NCBI RefSeq assembly: GCF_014284155.1
Contig: NZ_JACOFZ010000003.1
Coordinates: forward strand, 303,072 to 367,071
Length of the DNA: 64,000 nt
DNA from: Affinundibacterium nitidum
Lineage (GTDB): Bacteria > Pseudomonadota > Gammaproteobacteria > Burkholderiales > Burkholderiaceae_D
Reading direction: 5' to 3'
Below are positions 1-7,882 of this stretch, piece by piece. The notes under the pieces were generated by a model. It did not search any database. It was not told the DNA's origin and was given only the letters and a program-made list of their open reading frames with translations. Every line of letters starts with the position of its first letter. Position 1 is the stretch's first letter. Both the position numbers and the translations under genes were made by a program.

Positions 1-1
1 T

Positions 2-82
2 TTAAGCGAAGCGCAGAAGGAAGGTATGTTCTGCCCTTGCGTCTCTCGCGCTGCCGATTCACACATTACGCTTGATCTCTAA
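2..82 (+). CDS. possible 3' end of an upstream gene (partial)
   Basis: Frame 2 is open from the window edge to a TAA at 80-82 and reads as 26 residues ending SHITLDL, including a Cys-Pro-Cys. Frame 1 is also open to position 75, so the choice is uncertain. I do not recognise the protein. If real, it ends 22 bases before the NTF2-like gene and the two would be co-directional. Very short, so weak support. Confidence 0.2.
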   Translation, partial: LSEAQKEGMFCPCVSRAADSHITLDL

Positions 83-104
83 ACCATCAATACCAGGAGC
101 GACA

Positions 105-590
105 ATGATCAATATAAAACCGGCGCCGCAACGCCCACCTTTACCGCCATTCAATCTAGACAGCGCAACACAAAAAGTGAGGCTCGCTGAAGACGGCTGG
201 AATACGCGCGACCCTCAACAGGTGGCCCTGGTCTATACCGAAGACAGCCAATGGCGCAACCGCCATGAATTCCCTCGCGGCCGAGCGGAGATCATCGCCT
301 TCTTAGAGCACAAGTGGCAACGCGAACACGAGTATCGCCTGATCAAAGAAATCTGGGCCCATGACAGCCACCGCATTGCTGTGCGTTTCGCCTACGAATG
401 GCACGACGACCACGGTCAATGGTATCGCTCTTACGGCAACGAGAATTGGGAGTTTGACGACAATGGTCTAATGCAGAAACGCTATGCCAGTATCAATGAT
501 CTCGCGATCGACGCTTCGCGGCGATTGTTCTATTGGCCGCAGGGACGACGCCCTGATGACCATCCGGGTTTGTCGGAGCTTGGGTTATAG
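105..590 (+). CDS. DUF1348 / SnoaL-like NTF2-fold protein
   Basis: A 161-residue cytoplasmic protein. The run of aromatic and charged blocks ([61 protein letters not shown]) is characteristic of the DUF1348 branch of the NTF2/SnoaL superfamily, small cone-shaped barrels that bind small molecules; the substrate is unknown. The ATG at 105 is preferred over an in-frame TTG at 72 because an AGGAGC Shine-Dalgarno lies just upstream of it. Length matches the family. No partner gene is evident; the next gene lies 170 bases downstream on the same strand. Confidence 0.85.
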   Translation: MINIKPAPQRPPLPPFNLDSATQKVRLAEDGWNTRDPQQVALVYTEDSQWRNRHEFPRGRAEIIAFLEHKWQREHEYRLIKEIWAHDSHRIAVRFAYEWHDDHGQWYRSYGNENWEFDDNGLMQKRYASINDLAIDASRRLFYWPQGRRPDDHPGLSELGL

Positions 591-760
591 GAAGGGATTT
601 TGCACGAGGTGGGAGGGATCGGTGCACCACAACTTCCGCGCTAGGCTCATTCAATTGATTGCAGGCTTGCGACGACACGTCGCGCATCGTGCCGAGCGCA
701 CTTGAGATACACTAGTCTTTCACGCGATAACATTTCGTTTCGAACTTGAGGGGCTCATTC

Positions 761-1168
761 ATGACCAGCGGATACTCAGGAACACCACTCGCCAAAAAAC
801 TCGGCATCAAGGAAGGCAGCACGGTGTACACCATTGACGCACCTGCAAACTACCATGAGCTACTTGCACCCTTGCCAGAAGACGTGCAATTTGTCGCTAG
901 ACTCACGGCATCAACTGAAGTGATTCATTTGTTCGTCGACAAAAAACAAACGCTACAAAAAACACTCAAGAGCCTTCGAGACAAGATGCCAGTGGACGCC
1001 ATGATTTGGGTTTCGTGGCCGAAGAAGGCATCAAAAGTGCCGACCGATGTCACCGAAGATGTGATTCGCGAAGTCGCTTTGCCGCTGGGCTTGGTTGATA
1101 TCAAGGTGTGCGCGGTGAGCGAAGTGTGGTCTGGGTTGAAGTTAGTGGTGCGTAAGGAGTTGCGGTAA
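761..1168 (+). CDS. DUF3052 domain protein
   Basis: A 135-residue soluble protein beginning MTSGYSGTPLAKKLGIKEG, the conserved opening of the DUF3052 family, followed by a Rossmann-like alternation with DAMIWVSWPKKASK and a C-terminal VWSGLKLVVRKE block. Family function is unknown to me. The ATG at 761 has GAGGGG eight bases upstream, so the in-frame TTG at 746 is not needed. The 3' end shows a short imperfect duplication (GGAGTTGCGG occurs twice across the stop codon), and a REP-like hairpin follows 20 bases later. Confidence 0.85.
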   Translation: MTSGYSGTPLAKKLGIKEGSTVYTIDAPANYHELLAPLPEDVQFVARLTASTEVIHLFVDKKQTLQKTLKSLRDKMPVDAMIWVSWPKKASKVPTDVTEDVIREVALPLGLVDIKVCAVSEVWSGLKLVVRKELR

Positions 1169-1188
1169 CAGGAGTTGCGGCAATACAG

Positions 1189-1220
1189 GCGTACGATTAC
1201 GCTTTGCTAATCGTACCTAC
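1189..1220. repeat. REP-like palindromic repeat, copy 1
   Basis: A 32-base unit containing inverted arms GTACGATTA (1191-1199) and TAATCGTAC (1208-1216) around a short GC-containing loop. A second copy at 1918-1949 has one mismatch over the 32 bases and the same orientation. The layout, a hairpin with a CGC/GC core and a trailing CTAC, resembles the short dispersed extragenic palindromes common in proteobacteria. It sits between a plus-strand and a minus-strand gene, where it could also end transcription, though no T-run follows. Confidence 0.7.
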
Positions 1221-1239
1221 AGCACTGAACGCTAGCGAC

Positions 1240-1662
1240 TCAATTCTTTTTTCCAAATTTGACGGCGAATTTACCCGCGATAAATGCCATCGGTAGATAT
1301 GCAGCAATCACATCCAAGGCATTAAACCAAACGGGGCCTGGCAGGAGAAAGATATTCGCGACGCCACCGGCTAAAAACAAACAGCCTATACCATAAGCAA
1401 ATCGCATTTTATGCTGCGCTACGATCAAAGCCGCAACAAACGCACCGACTAAAGTTCCCACGGCGTGAGCGAGAAATGGAAAAATGAAGTGCTTTGGTTC
1501 GAACAGATGAAGCGAAGCTTTGAGACCTTCGAGCGTGGTGACGACCGCACCTTCAGGTGGCGGGATCAGTGACGGGCCGATGGTCACCAAACACATGTTT
1601 GCCACACTTCCCAGTACCGCCCCGACAATCACGGCCAGTATGTTTCTCAAGATTGGATGCAT
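1240..1662 (-). CDS. four-helix integral membrane protein, unknown
   Basis: A 140-residue hydrophobic protein with about four predicted membrane segments: residues 6-30 (small-residue-rich, GAVLGSVAN), about 58-82, about 86-106 and about 112-132. The C-terminus is basic (FAVKFGKKN). It resembles small uncharacterised membrane proteins found widely in Gram-negative bacteria, but I cannot assign a function. It stands alone, and the two copies of the REP-like hairpin lie on either side of it at 1189 and 1918. Confidence 0.7.
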   Translation of the reverse strand: MHPILRNILAVIVGAVLGSVANMCLVTIGPSLIPPPEGAVVTTLEGLKASLHLFEPKHFIFPFLAHAVGTLVGAFVAALIVAQHKMRFAYGIGCLFLAGGVANIFLLPGPVWFNALDVIAAYLPMAFIAGKFAVKFGKKN

Positions 1663-1808
1663 TTGACATTCCTCCCCATAATTGGATGTTCTCGATTAAT
1701 TCATGCGACCTGTGAACCGACTGATGGCTTGACTTCACTATGCCATGTTTTGGCGATATTAAAAATCAAGAAAATAAGCATTTCAAGACAAAACAAGAAC
1801 GCTATTGA

Positions 1809-1908
1809 TCACAAAGCCTTCAACATCACCAAATCCTGCTCCACCTTAGTCCCAAAGTGATACTCCAAAAAGCCCATTTCTTCGAAACCAACTTTGAAAC
1901 AGCAAGCC
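1809..1908 (-). pseudogene. decayed 3' fragment of a GNAT acetyltransferase
   Basis: On the minus strand this stretch reads as about 32 residues ending at a TGA (1809-1811), including KVGFEEMGFLEYHFGTKVE. This closely matches the C-terminus of the intact GNAT gene at 5744-6265 (KVGFEEVGLMEYHFGTKVE), and the DNA aligns over about 100 bases. Similarity stops at about 1908, ten bases before REP-like copy 2. No upstream part of the gene remains, so this is a truncated duplicate or relic rather than a gene. Confidence 0.8.
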
Positions 1909-1917
1909 TCAACCCAT

Positions 1918-1949
1918 GCGTACGATTACGCGTTGCTAATCGTACCTAC
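1918..1949. repeat. REP-like palindromic repeat, copy 2
   Basis: Same 32-base unit as at 1189-1220, with one substitution and the same orientation; arms at 1920-1928 and 1937-1945. It abuts the break point of the GNAT relic at 1809-1908. The rest of the 1663-2167 gap, beyond the relic and this repeat, shows no convincing gene; short frames on both strands there have no family resemblance. Confidence 0.7.
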
Positions 1950-2167
1950 TGAGCTTCTTTTTTCAAAAGCTCACTTGGGCCAAAGTTCCTCGATATTTTG
2001 CCATTTCACCTTTTTCGATCTTTGCTATGAAGTACAAAGTTGAGCGCGGATCGAGAGCTGTAAAATGCAGACATTTCGTTGTAAAGGAAATGGCACCGCA
2101 CACATTGCATGAGAATGGATATGAGTTTGGCGCACGAAGGAAGCGACTAATCGCCACTTCCGCCTTT

Positions 2168-5100
2168 TTACTTGATTGTCTGCCGATAAGTCTTTCGTTC
2201 TCTATCCTTATAGCGGGCATACGAAGTCTCGCCCAACAGTGACTCTCCCCGCAGACCTACTGGCGGAGCAGCTTGATTCGTATTTGAGCCTAGACCAGTC
2301 GAGGGAGATGCTTCCCAATTGAGCTCCCCTCTTAGAGCTGCGGTTCTATACTCACAATGCTGTTCAAAGCGAGCATGGATACTTGTCAGCTTGTTTTCAA
2401 CATAAGTTACTTTATCAATTGCAAACCACCCGATCGATACGTTGCATGCGCTACCGTTTGCAGTCCATGTTAGACCACCAAAAGCAAAGTTCTGGAATGG
2501 GTATCGCATCGTTCTATCGTAAAAACCGACCTGAAATTGTTTCACGCCCACCATCGCTTGAAATGCGCCATTCCAACTTCCAACTTGTCCATTACTCGAT
2601 TGCGCCCAGATTTGGAAGAAAGCATCATCAGTTCGAATAGGGGTGGTTGAAGTCAAGAATGTAGTATCCGTTGAAGTCATTAGCGCAGTTATTCCAGATT
2701 GTCGATTGCCGACAAGGTCATCAGGTTCAGAACTAATGTAAAGATAATTACCACCTGAGGGTAAAGATTCTTTCGGTGCACGCCACAGGTTTGATGGAAT
2801 AGGAGAGGTCGGTCCGGCCGGCTTACGCAGGTCACTCGCGGACCAATGGATTTCGCCACGCAATGCGCCGGGTTCGTTCTCACAATGTTGCTCAAAGCGG
2901 AGATCAATTTCGGTGAGTTGTCCACTGACATAAGTCACTTTATCAACAATGACTCCCGAGGTCGCATTATTGCATCCATGCCCGTTCCCCCCAAGGTTAA
3001 AACTTCCCTTCGCTGGATTACCATAGGGCAAATTATCAAGCCCAGCATAATATCCAACCTGGATCTGTTTCAGGTTGTCCATCGTCACAAATCGCCCGTT
3101 CCAACTCTCATCGCCGTTCATCCTAAATTCAATCGCGTTCCCATCCCCTTGAACGACAGAAATGCTATCCAACGGCGTATATAAATACGAATCTTGGTCA
3201 CCAACAAAGTCACTTCGATCACTCTCTAAATAAATGTAGTTCCCAATAGATGGGGTGCGTCCAGATTTTGGACGCCAGAAGGTATTTGGTGCAGGTAACA
3301 CTGGTCCTGCAAAATTGTTGGTTTGTTCCGCTCGCCAATGGAGCTGTCCGTGTAGAAAGCCCAACGCATTCAGTCCCAGTTGCTCAAACCTGAGATCCAC
3401 GGCAACCAACTTCCCTCCCACGTAGCTGACGTGATCAATCACTAACCATCCACGGGGATCATTGTTCGAGTAACCATCTCCCGAAATCGACAGAGATCCA
3501 TCGACTCCTACGCTGCTTGGGTATCCACTCATATTTGGGTATTCCCCACGCACAAATTGGTTTTGTCCCGATCGAGCAATAAAATTACCCCTCCAGTTGT
3601 GCACACCACGAACCTCAAAGATCAGGGTGTTATCTTGAACGTATGCTTCAACCTTCGCTGTTGAACTCGTTTGCAGAAATGCCATTCCCTTAGCTATTGA
3701 TTCACCGAGATCACTTTGGATGTAAAGATAGTTCCCTTGGTTGGGTATCTCGTTCGAAGGTGGTCGCCATGAACCAACGGCAGACGTGCTCGTGATAGGA
3801 GAAAGCTGAGATGTATCTGGCTTTACCCAATGAATGACGCCATGCAGAGCAGCTGCACGATCCTCACAATGTTGTTCAAAACGTAGATCGAAGGCGAGAG
3901 GGCTATCATATACATCAGTCTTCACATGATCAATTGCAAACCATCCACTCGACTTACTACAACCCCGACCTTCACCTGTCCAACTCAATCCTCCTTTAAC
4001 CACATTGTGAAATCGAGATCCTTTCGTTCCAGGATAGTAGCCAGCTGTTAGTTTGGGATTCGGCGTGTCCATGCCGCGAAGTTCCGCTGTCCATAGCTCG
4101 TTGCCTTTAACCGTGATCACAAGGTTAGAGACGCTTCCCTGAACTGATATCGACGTCGAGCGTTGATCGTAACGATAAGTTTTCCCTAATCCAACGTAGT
4201 CATTGTTCTCACTCTCAAAATAAGCATAATTACCGATACTATTTGCTAAGTCACTCGGTGGTTTCCAGAGTGTCGCGGGAATAGGTAAGACCGGTGGAGG
4301 CGGCGTAGTCGAATCATCGGCATAAAATTTGATTTGACCATGTAGAGCCGCAGCCCCACCATTGCAGCGACGCTCAAAGCGCAAAGAAAATTCCGTCAGC
4401 CTTAAACCTGAGTATTTAATGTTATCGATTGAAAACCACCCTTTAGAATTGAAGCAATACCGAGTTTCGCCATACCAAGCAACTGCACTCTGATTCCAAG
4501 GTAGGCCGCTATAGTAACTGTTAGCATCAGTAACGACACCGGGTTTCAATTCTGATTGTTCACTGCCCCCGGTTTGAAACACTCCAATCCATGTTTCATC
4601 ACCTGAGACCCTGATAACCACTTTATTCTTCTCAGTGCTGACTTCAATTTTTGCATTAGTTTGGTCGTAAGCGTAGGCTTGTCCAGCACCTTGGAGATCG
4701 CCTGCATCGCTCTGCAATCGAATCGTTGTTCGCCTCAAATTAGGTGAAGTCGTCGATGCAGCCAAACGCAAATCGAGAGTACTTTCCGAACTTGATAATT
4801 TTCCTTTGGCTTGGGATATATCAAGAAATGTAACTGCTGATGCTATCTCCATTCCTTTAGAAATCGACTCCTCAGCGGTGTTAAAGCTGAGTCCTTGTTG
4901 AATGGAAAAAAACGTAGCTATCTCAATCTTATTATCGATCAAATCAGCCACCCATCCATATTGGGAATCGCCTTTAAAACTGTGTGCTGAATTAAGAATA
5001 GTATTAATCAAGCTACTACGTGTTTGTGCGCCAATGCTACCAGCTGGCTTTGCAAGCGCTGAAGTCCAATAGTTCAGACCTTCTTGATCAACCTCACTCC

Positions 5101-5650
5101 GTCCTAATACATTTTTATAGATTATCCTCACAAAATCTGCGTCACTCATTGAATCGGAGTAACCGGTAAGGTTCGAATACAGAATTGCAGCCTTGTAAAA
5201 ATTATCGGCCAACTGTTCCAATGTCATCCCGCCCTTAATTTGATCAATCCAGTATGACATTCCGTCCGCGTCGGGCACGCGATTAAAGAACGCGATATAC
5301 AGCTCGATCAGCGACTTCAGCTTTGCAGGGGGAATTAATGTTGATTTATCACCGACTAACAAATTAACCGTGACGTCGGCAAATCTCGCCCTTGTTTTCG
5401 GTAAATTGATCGTCGTGGTGCCGCCGCCGATTCCTACATCAGTCACTACAAAGCCGGTAGCAGTGCGACTTATCGTGTAGTTTGAACGTATACCAGGAAA
5501 TACCTCGGTCGTACTATCAAGTGATGGGCTCGGTGGCCCATTCATCGCTTTCTGTGCCTCTTTGCTGTCAGAGCCGCCACCACATCCACTGAGCAACATG
5601 GCTAAACTTATCGCTACGCCCACAAAGTAATTTTTGAATTGATTTGTCAT
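2168..5650 (-). CDS. DUF4214 lipoprotein with five tandem C-terminal repeats
   Basis: A 1160-residue exported protein. The N-terminus carries a lipoprotein signal with lipobox LLSGC followed by GGG, so it should be lipid-anchored in the envelope. Residues of about 110-270 hold two DUF4214-type units (LYIAFFNRVPDADGMSYW and IIYKNVLGRSEVDQEGLNYW), a fold often found in secreted proteins of proteobacteria. The remaining roughly 840 residues are five tandem units of about 165 residues, each with GNYxYxxS near the start, a GWFxIDxVxY block, a LRFEQHCE block and an ALxGxIxW end, separated by Pro-rich linkers containing LWRxP. The ATG at 5650 is preferred to an upstream GTG because it starts the signal peptide. 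Substrate unknown; a surface adhesin or carbohydrate-binding role is a guess. Confidence 0.85.
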   Translation of the reverse strand: MTNQFKNYFVGVAISLAMLLSGCGGGSDSKEAQKAMNGPPSPSLDSTTEVFPGIRSNYTISRTATGFVVTDVGIGGGTTTINLPKTRARFADVTVNLLVGDKSTLIPPAKLKSLIELYIAFFNRVPDADGMSYWIDQIKGGMTLEQLADNFYKAAILYSNLTGYSDSMSDADFVRIIYKNVLGRSEVDQEGLNYWTSALAKPAGSIGAQTRSSLINTILNSAHSFKGDSQYGWVADLIDNKIEIATFFSIQQGLSFNTAEESISKGMEIASAVTFLDISQAKGKLSSSESTLDLRLAASTTSPNLRRTTIRLQSDAGDLQGAGQAYAYDQTNAKIEVSTEKNKVVIRVSGDETWIGVFQTGGSEQSELKPGVVTDANSYYSGLPWNQSAVAWYGETRYCFNSKGWFSIDNIKYSGLRLTEFSLRFERRCNGGAAALHGQIKFYADDSTTPPPPVLPIPATLWKPPSDLANSIGNYAYFESENNDYVGLGKTYRYDQRSTSISVQGSVSNLVITVKGNELWTAELRGMDTPNPKLTAGYYPGTKGSRFHNVVKGGLSWTGEGRGCSKSSGWFAIDHVKTDVYDSPLAFDLRFEQHCEDRAAALHGVIHWVKPDTSQLSPITSTSAVGSWRPPSNEIPNQGNYLYIQSDLGESIAKGMAFLQTSSTAKVEAYVQDNTLIFEVRGVHNWRGNFIARSGQNQFVRGEYPNMSGYPSSVGVDGSLSISGDGYSNNDPRGWLVIDHVSYVGGKLVAVDLRFEQLGLNALGFLHGQLHWRAEQTNNFAGPVLPAPNTFWRPKSGRTPSIGNYIYLESDRSDFVGDQDSYLYTPLDSISVVQGDGNAIEFRMNGDESWNGRFVTMDNLKQIQVGYYAGLDNLPYGNPAKGSFNLGGNGHGCNNATSGVIVDKVTYVSGQLTEIDLRFEQHCENEPGALRGEIHWSASDLRKPAGPTSPIPSNLWRAPKESLPSGGNYLYISSEPDDLVGNRQSGITALMTSTDTTFLTSTTPIRTDDAFFQIWAQSSNGQVGSWNGAFQAMVGVKQFQVGFYDRTMRYPFQNFAFGGLTWTANGSACNVSIGWFAIDKVTYVENKLTSIHARFEQHCEYRTAALRGELNWEASPSTGLGSNTNQAAPPVGLRGESLLGETSYARYKDRERKTYRQTIK

Positions 5651-5743
5651 AATGGCTTTACACTTACCGCTAACTGGAATGAATTGCACCGCTTGATTTC
5701 CACGAATTTCCAGACGAAAACGCGCTTGCTCAATAAAAATTTC

Positions 5744-6265
5744 TCACAAGCGCTTCAACAACACCAAATCCTGCTCGACCTTAGTCCCAAAGTGATACTC
5801 CATCAGACCGACTTCTTCAAATCCAACTTTCAAATAGTAGGCTTTGGCTCTTTGGTTGGGTGCCCACATGCTAAGCCATAGGTACTCGGCGCCGGAGTCG
5901 TGTGCGGCTTTTTCGATTTCTTGTAGTAGTGGGGTGGCAATGCCTTTGCCGTGCCATTCTTGTTTGACGTAATAGCGGTAAAGGCAAATCGTTTTTTCCA
6001 CTTTGACGCAGTCGGGTGCGGGGCGTTGCACGACTTCGGTGAAGGCGATTAACTCGTCTTGGTGGTAGACCAAGATCACAATGTAATTGGGGTCTTCGAT
6101 TTCGCTTAACTGCTGAGCAACGCCGAAAGATTTGTCGCAATGTAGGCGCACGTCTTCCGGGTCAGTGTAAGGCCCATAGGTATCGATGAAGGTTTGGCGC
6201 GCTAAGTCGGCCAGCGCGGCGGCGTCACTGGCTTGCGCGCGGCGGAAAGTCAAAGGAACTGTCAT
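5744..6265 (-). CDS. GNAT family N-acetyltransferase
   Basis: A 173-residue protein with the GNAT layout: N-terminal TFRRAQASDAAALADL, a central beta strand pair, the acetyl-CoA pyrophosphate loop QEWHGKGIATPLL (Q/RxxGxG/A type), then the AKAYYLKVGFEEVG segment typical of motif B. It should transfer an acetyl group from acetyl-CoA to an amine; the substrate is unknown. The ATG at 6265 is used rather than an in-frame TTG at 6280. A degraded copy of its 3' end lies at 1809-1908, so the gene or a close relative was once duplicated nearby. Confidence 0.88.
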   Translation of the reverse strand: MTVPLTFRRAQASDAAALADLARQTFIDTYGPYTDPEDVRLHCDKSFGVAQQLSEIEDPNYIVILVYHQDELIAFTEVVQRPAPDCVKVEKTICLYRYYVKQEWHGKGIATPLLQEIEKAAHDSGAEYLWLSMWAPNQRAKAYYLKVGFEEVGLMEYHFGTKVEQDLVLLKRL

Positions 6266-6378
6266 ACCAAGAAAATGCAAAAGTGAAGTATAAATGCGAC
6301 TGAGGAAAGCGCATCTTACGCTAAGCTGTGGCGCGGGCGAAGTGGCATTTGCCAGCTTCGCCTAAATACAAAGTATAT

Positions 6379-6762
6379 TTATTCGGCAGACGTTTTGACC
6401 GAACATTTCATGTTGCGATCGAGTGGCCCAAAAACTTTTTGTGTGCCAGCGAAGCCGCCTACTTGGATGATGTAAATCGTTTTTTGGTCTGGGCTGACGT
6501 ACAGCGTATGACGATAACCATCGCGGATACGACCTGTTTCATTGAGTTGGAAAAAACTGCCCTTCTCTAGAATCGTTGGCTTGCCTTCGACCAAGGGCAA
6601 ATCCTGCGTTAGACCTACTGCATTGACGCAATCTTTAAATTGCATCACTAACGGATTCTTATAATCCACCACTGGGGTAAATGCCGGCAAAGTAGTTTGT
6701 GCGATAGCTGTCATTGCCAATGGCCCTAACATGGTCAGTACAGCGGCTTTAGAAATACTCAT
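6379..6762 (-). CDS. small secreted protein, unknown
   Basis: A 127-residue protein with a signal peptide (MSISKAAVLTMLGPLAMTAIAQ, cleavage after AIA likely), so probably periplasmic. The mature part has two cysteines, in the MQFKDCVNAVGL segment and near the C-terminus (MKCSVK), which could form a disulfide. I recognise no family. The ATG at 6762 has a GGGAGA Shine-Dalgarno; the upstream in-frame ATG at 6774 lies within that ribosome site and is less likely. Confidence 0.7.
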   Translation of the reverse strand: MSISKAAVLTMLGPLAMTAIAQTTLPAFTPVVDYKNPLVMQFKDCVNAVGLTQDLPLVEGKPTILEKGSFFQLNETGRIRDGYRHTLYVSPDQKTIYIIQVGGFAGTQKVFGPLDRNMKCSVKTSAE

Positions 6763-6830
6763 TTGTTCTCCCATTTCTTGATTTGCTTTTTGTCGCTATT
6801 TTTATCGAACACGGCTGGTTCGCAATCTGC

Positions 6831-7226
6831 TTAAACCGCCGTGCCTTCATACACTGTATAAAGTAATACCAGTGAGGTCAAGCCTATCGAAGTAAAGGTC
6901 AAAATCATACCTACCATACGGAAAATTAACTTTTCTTTGAGCTGGCTCACGCCGTAGGCATGAATTAAGCGGCCCGCTAACAACAAAGACGCGAACACGT
7001 GCACTAAGACTCGTGAGTAAGCTTGGGATTCGAGTAAAAATAAGAGAACTAAGGCCAAAGGCACGTATTCGGCAAAATTACCATGCACACGAATCGCACG
7101 ATTCAGCGCAGCATCGCCGCCATCGCCTAAAGAACGACGACTTTTACGACGTAAATTAATCGTTCTAAAGCTAAGGAAAATATAGAACAAACCAAAAATT
7201 GCTGCATACAGAGGCAGGACATGCAT
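6831..7226 (-). CDS. MAPEG family membrane protein
   Basis: A 131-residue protein with four predicted helices and the MAPEG hallmark segment RAIRVHGNFAEYVPLALVLL followed by LLLAGRLIHAYG. MAPEG proteins (membrane-associated proteins in eicosanoid and glutathione metabolism) form trimers in the inner membrane; bacterial members are mostly of unknown substrate. Length and topology fit the family. It is followed on the same strand by the small secreted gene and preceded by the rhodanese gene, but gaps of about 65 bases leave an operon unproven. A second MAPEG-like gene occurs at 27892. Confidence 0.88.
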   Translation of the reverse strand: MHVLPLYAAIFGLFYIFLSFRTINLRRKSRRSLGDGGDAALNRAIRVHGNFAEYVPLALVLLFLLESQAYSRVLVHVFASLLLAGRLIHAYGVSQLKEKLIFRMVGMILTFTSIGLTSLVLLYTVYEGTAV

Positions 7227-7291
7227 TGGAACTCTCCTTCTGAATTAGGAAAGCCATTGTATGCCGAATTGGGTTCGAGGTGATCAAGTGA

Positions 7292-7693
7292 TCAGCTGCT
7301 GAGGCTGAAGCCTTCATCGATCCAGCCTGTGATGCCACCAATCATGATTTTCACTGGCCGCCCCAATTGCGCCAAAGCAATCGCGGCTTTCGTCGCGCCA
7401 TTGCAATGGGGGCCTGCACAGTAAGTAACGAACAGCGTGTCGGCTGGGTATTGGGCAAGTTTGGAGGCGATGATTTTGCCACGCGGCAAATTGATCGCGC
7501 CTGGGACATGGCCACGTTCGAACAAATTTGGGCCCCGCACATCTAGCAACACAAAGCCAGGATCGCCTTTTGCAAAAGCATCATGCACATCCCAACAATC
7601 GGTTTCGTAACGCAAACTTGAAGCAAAGTGTTCGATAGCGCTGGCGCTATCAGCAGCAGGTACGGTGAGTACGGAATTGGTGATCGAAGTCAT
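7292..7693 (-). CDS. rhodanese-like domain protein
   Basis: A 133-residue single-domain rhodanese. Visible features are the substrate-side motif VLLDVRGPNLFERGHVPGAINLPR and the active-site loop TYCAGPHCNGA, whose first cysteine would carry the persulfide. Single-domain rhodaneses move sulfane sulfur or act in sulfur and redox sensing. The gene is divergent from the FtrA-type regulator at 7883, with 189 bases between them; this pairing suggests regulation by FtrA (inference). Confidence 0.9.
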   Translation of the reverse strand: MTSITNSVLTVPAADSASAIEHFASSLRYETDCWDVHDAFAKGDPGFVLLDVRGPNLFERGHVPGAINLPRGKIIASKLAQYPADTLFVTYCAGPHCNGATKAAIALAQLGRPVKIMIGGITGWIDEGFSLSS

Positions 7694-7804
7694 GCTGTTA
7701 CCTTTTGAAGTGGACGGATGAAGATGAAAGTAGATCGCTATCGCCTGATAACTAAAGTCAAGCAGATAGGCAGTATTGTCGACTAGGTGCGCTTGATGTT
7801 ACAG

Positions 7805-7818
7805 TGGCAGAAATGTCA
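7805..7818. promoter_or_regulatory. candidate FtrA operator
   Basis: Imperfect inverted repeat TGGCA-N4-TGTCA (one mismatch between arms) in the divergent region between the rhodanese and ftrA genes, about 65 bases before the ftrA start. The position fits a shared or autoregulatory site. No published motif was available for comparison, so this is pattern-based only. Confidence 0.35.
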
Positions 7819-7882
7819 TAGTGCGGTAAGATATCGCCAAAGCACTTCTTGCTGCTATCAAGACCAAAGAGGAGGCCAACAG

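Noticed and set aside
1657-1860. 67-codon plus-strand frame
   Set aside because: It overlaps the antisense of the GNAT relic and the start of the membrane-protein gene; no protein-like features.
1963-2220. 85-codon minus-strand frame downstream of the large lipoprotein gene
   Set aside because: Overlaps the end of the lipoprotein gene and shows no family match or ribosome site.
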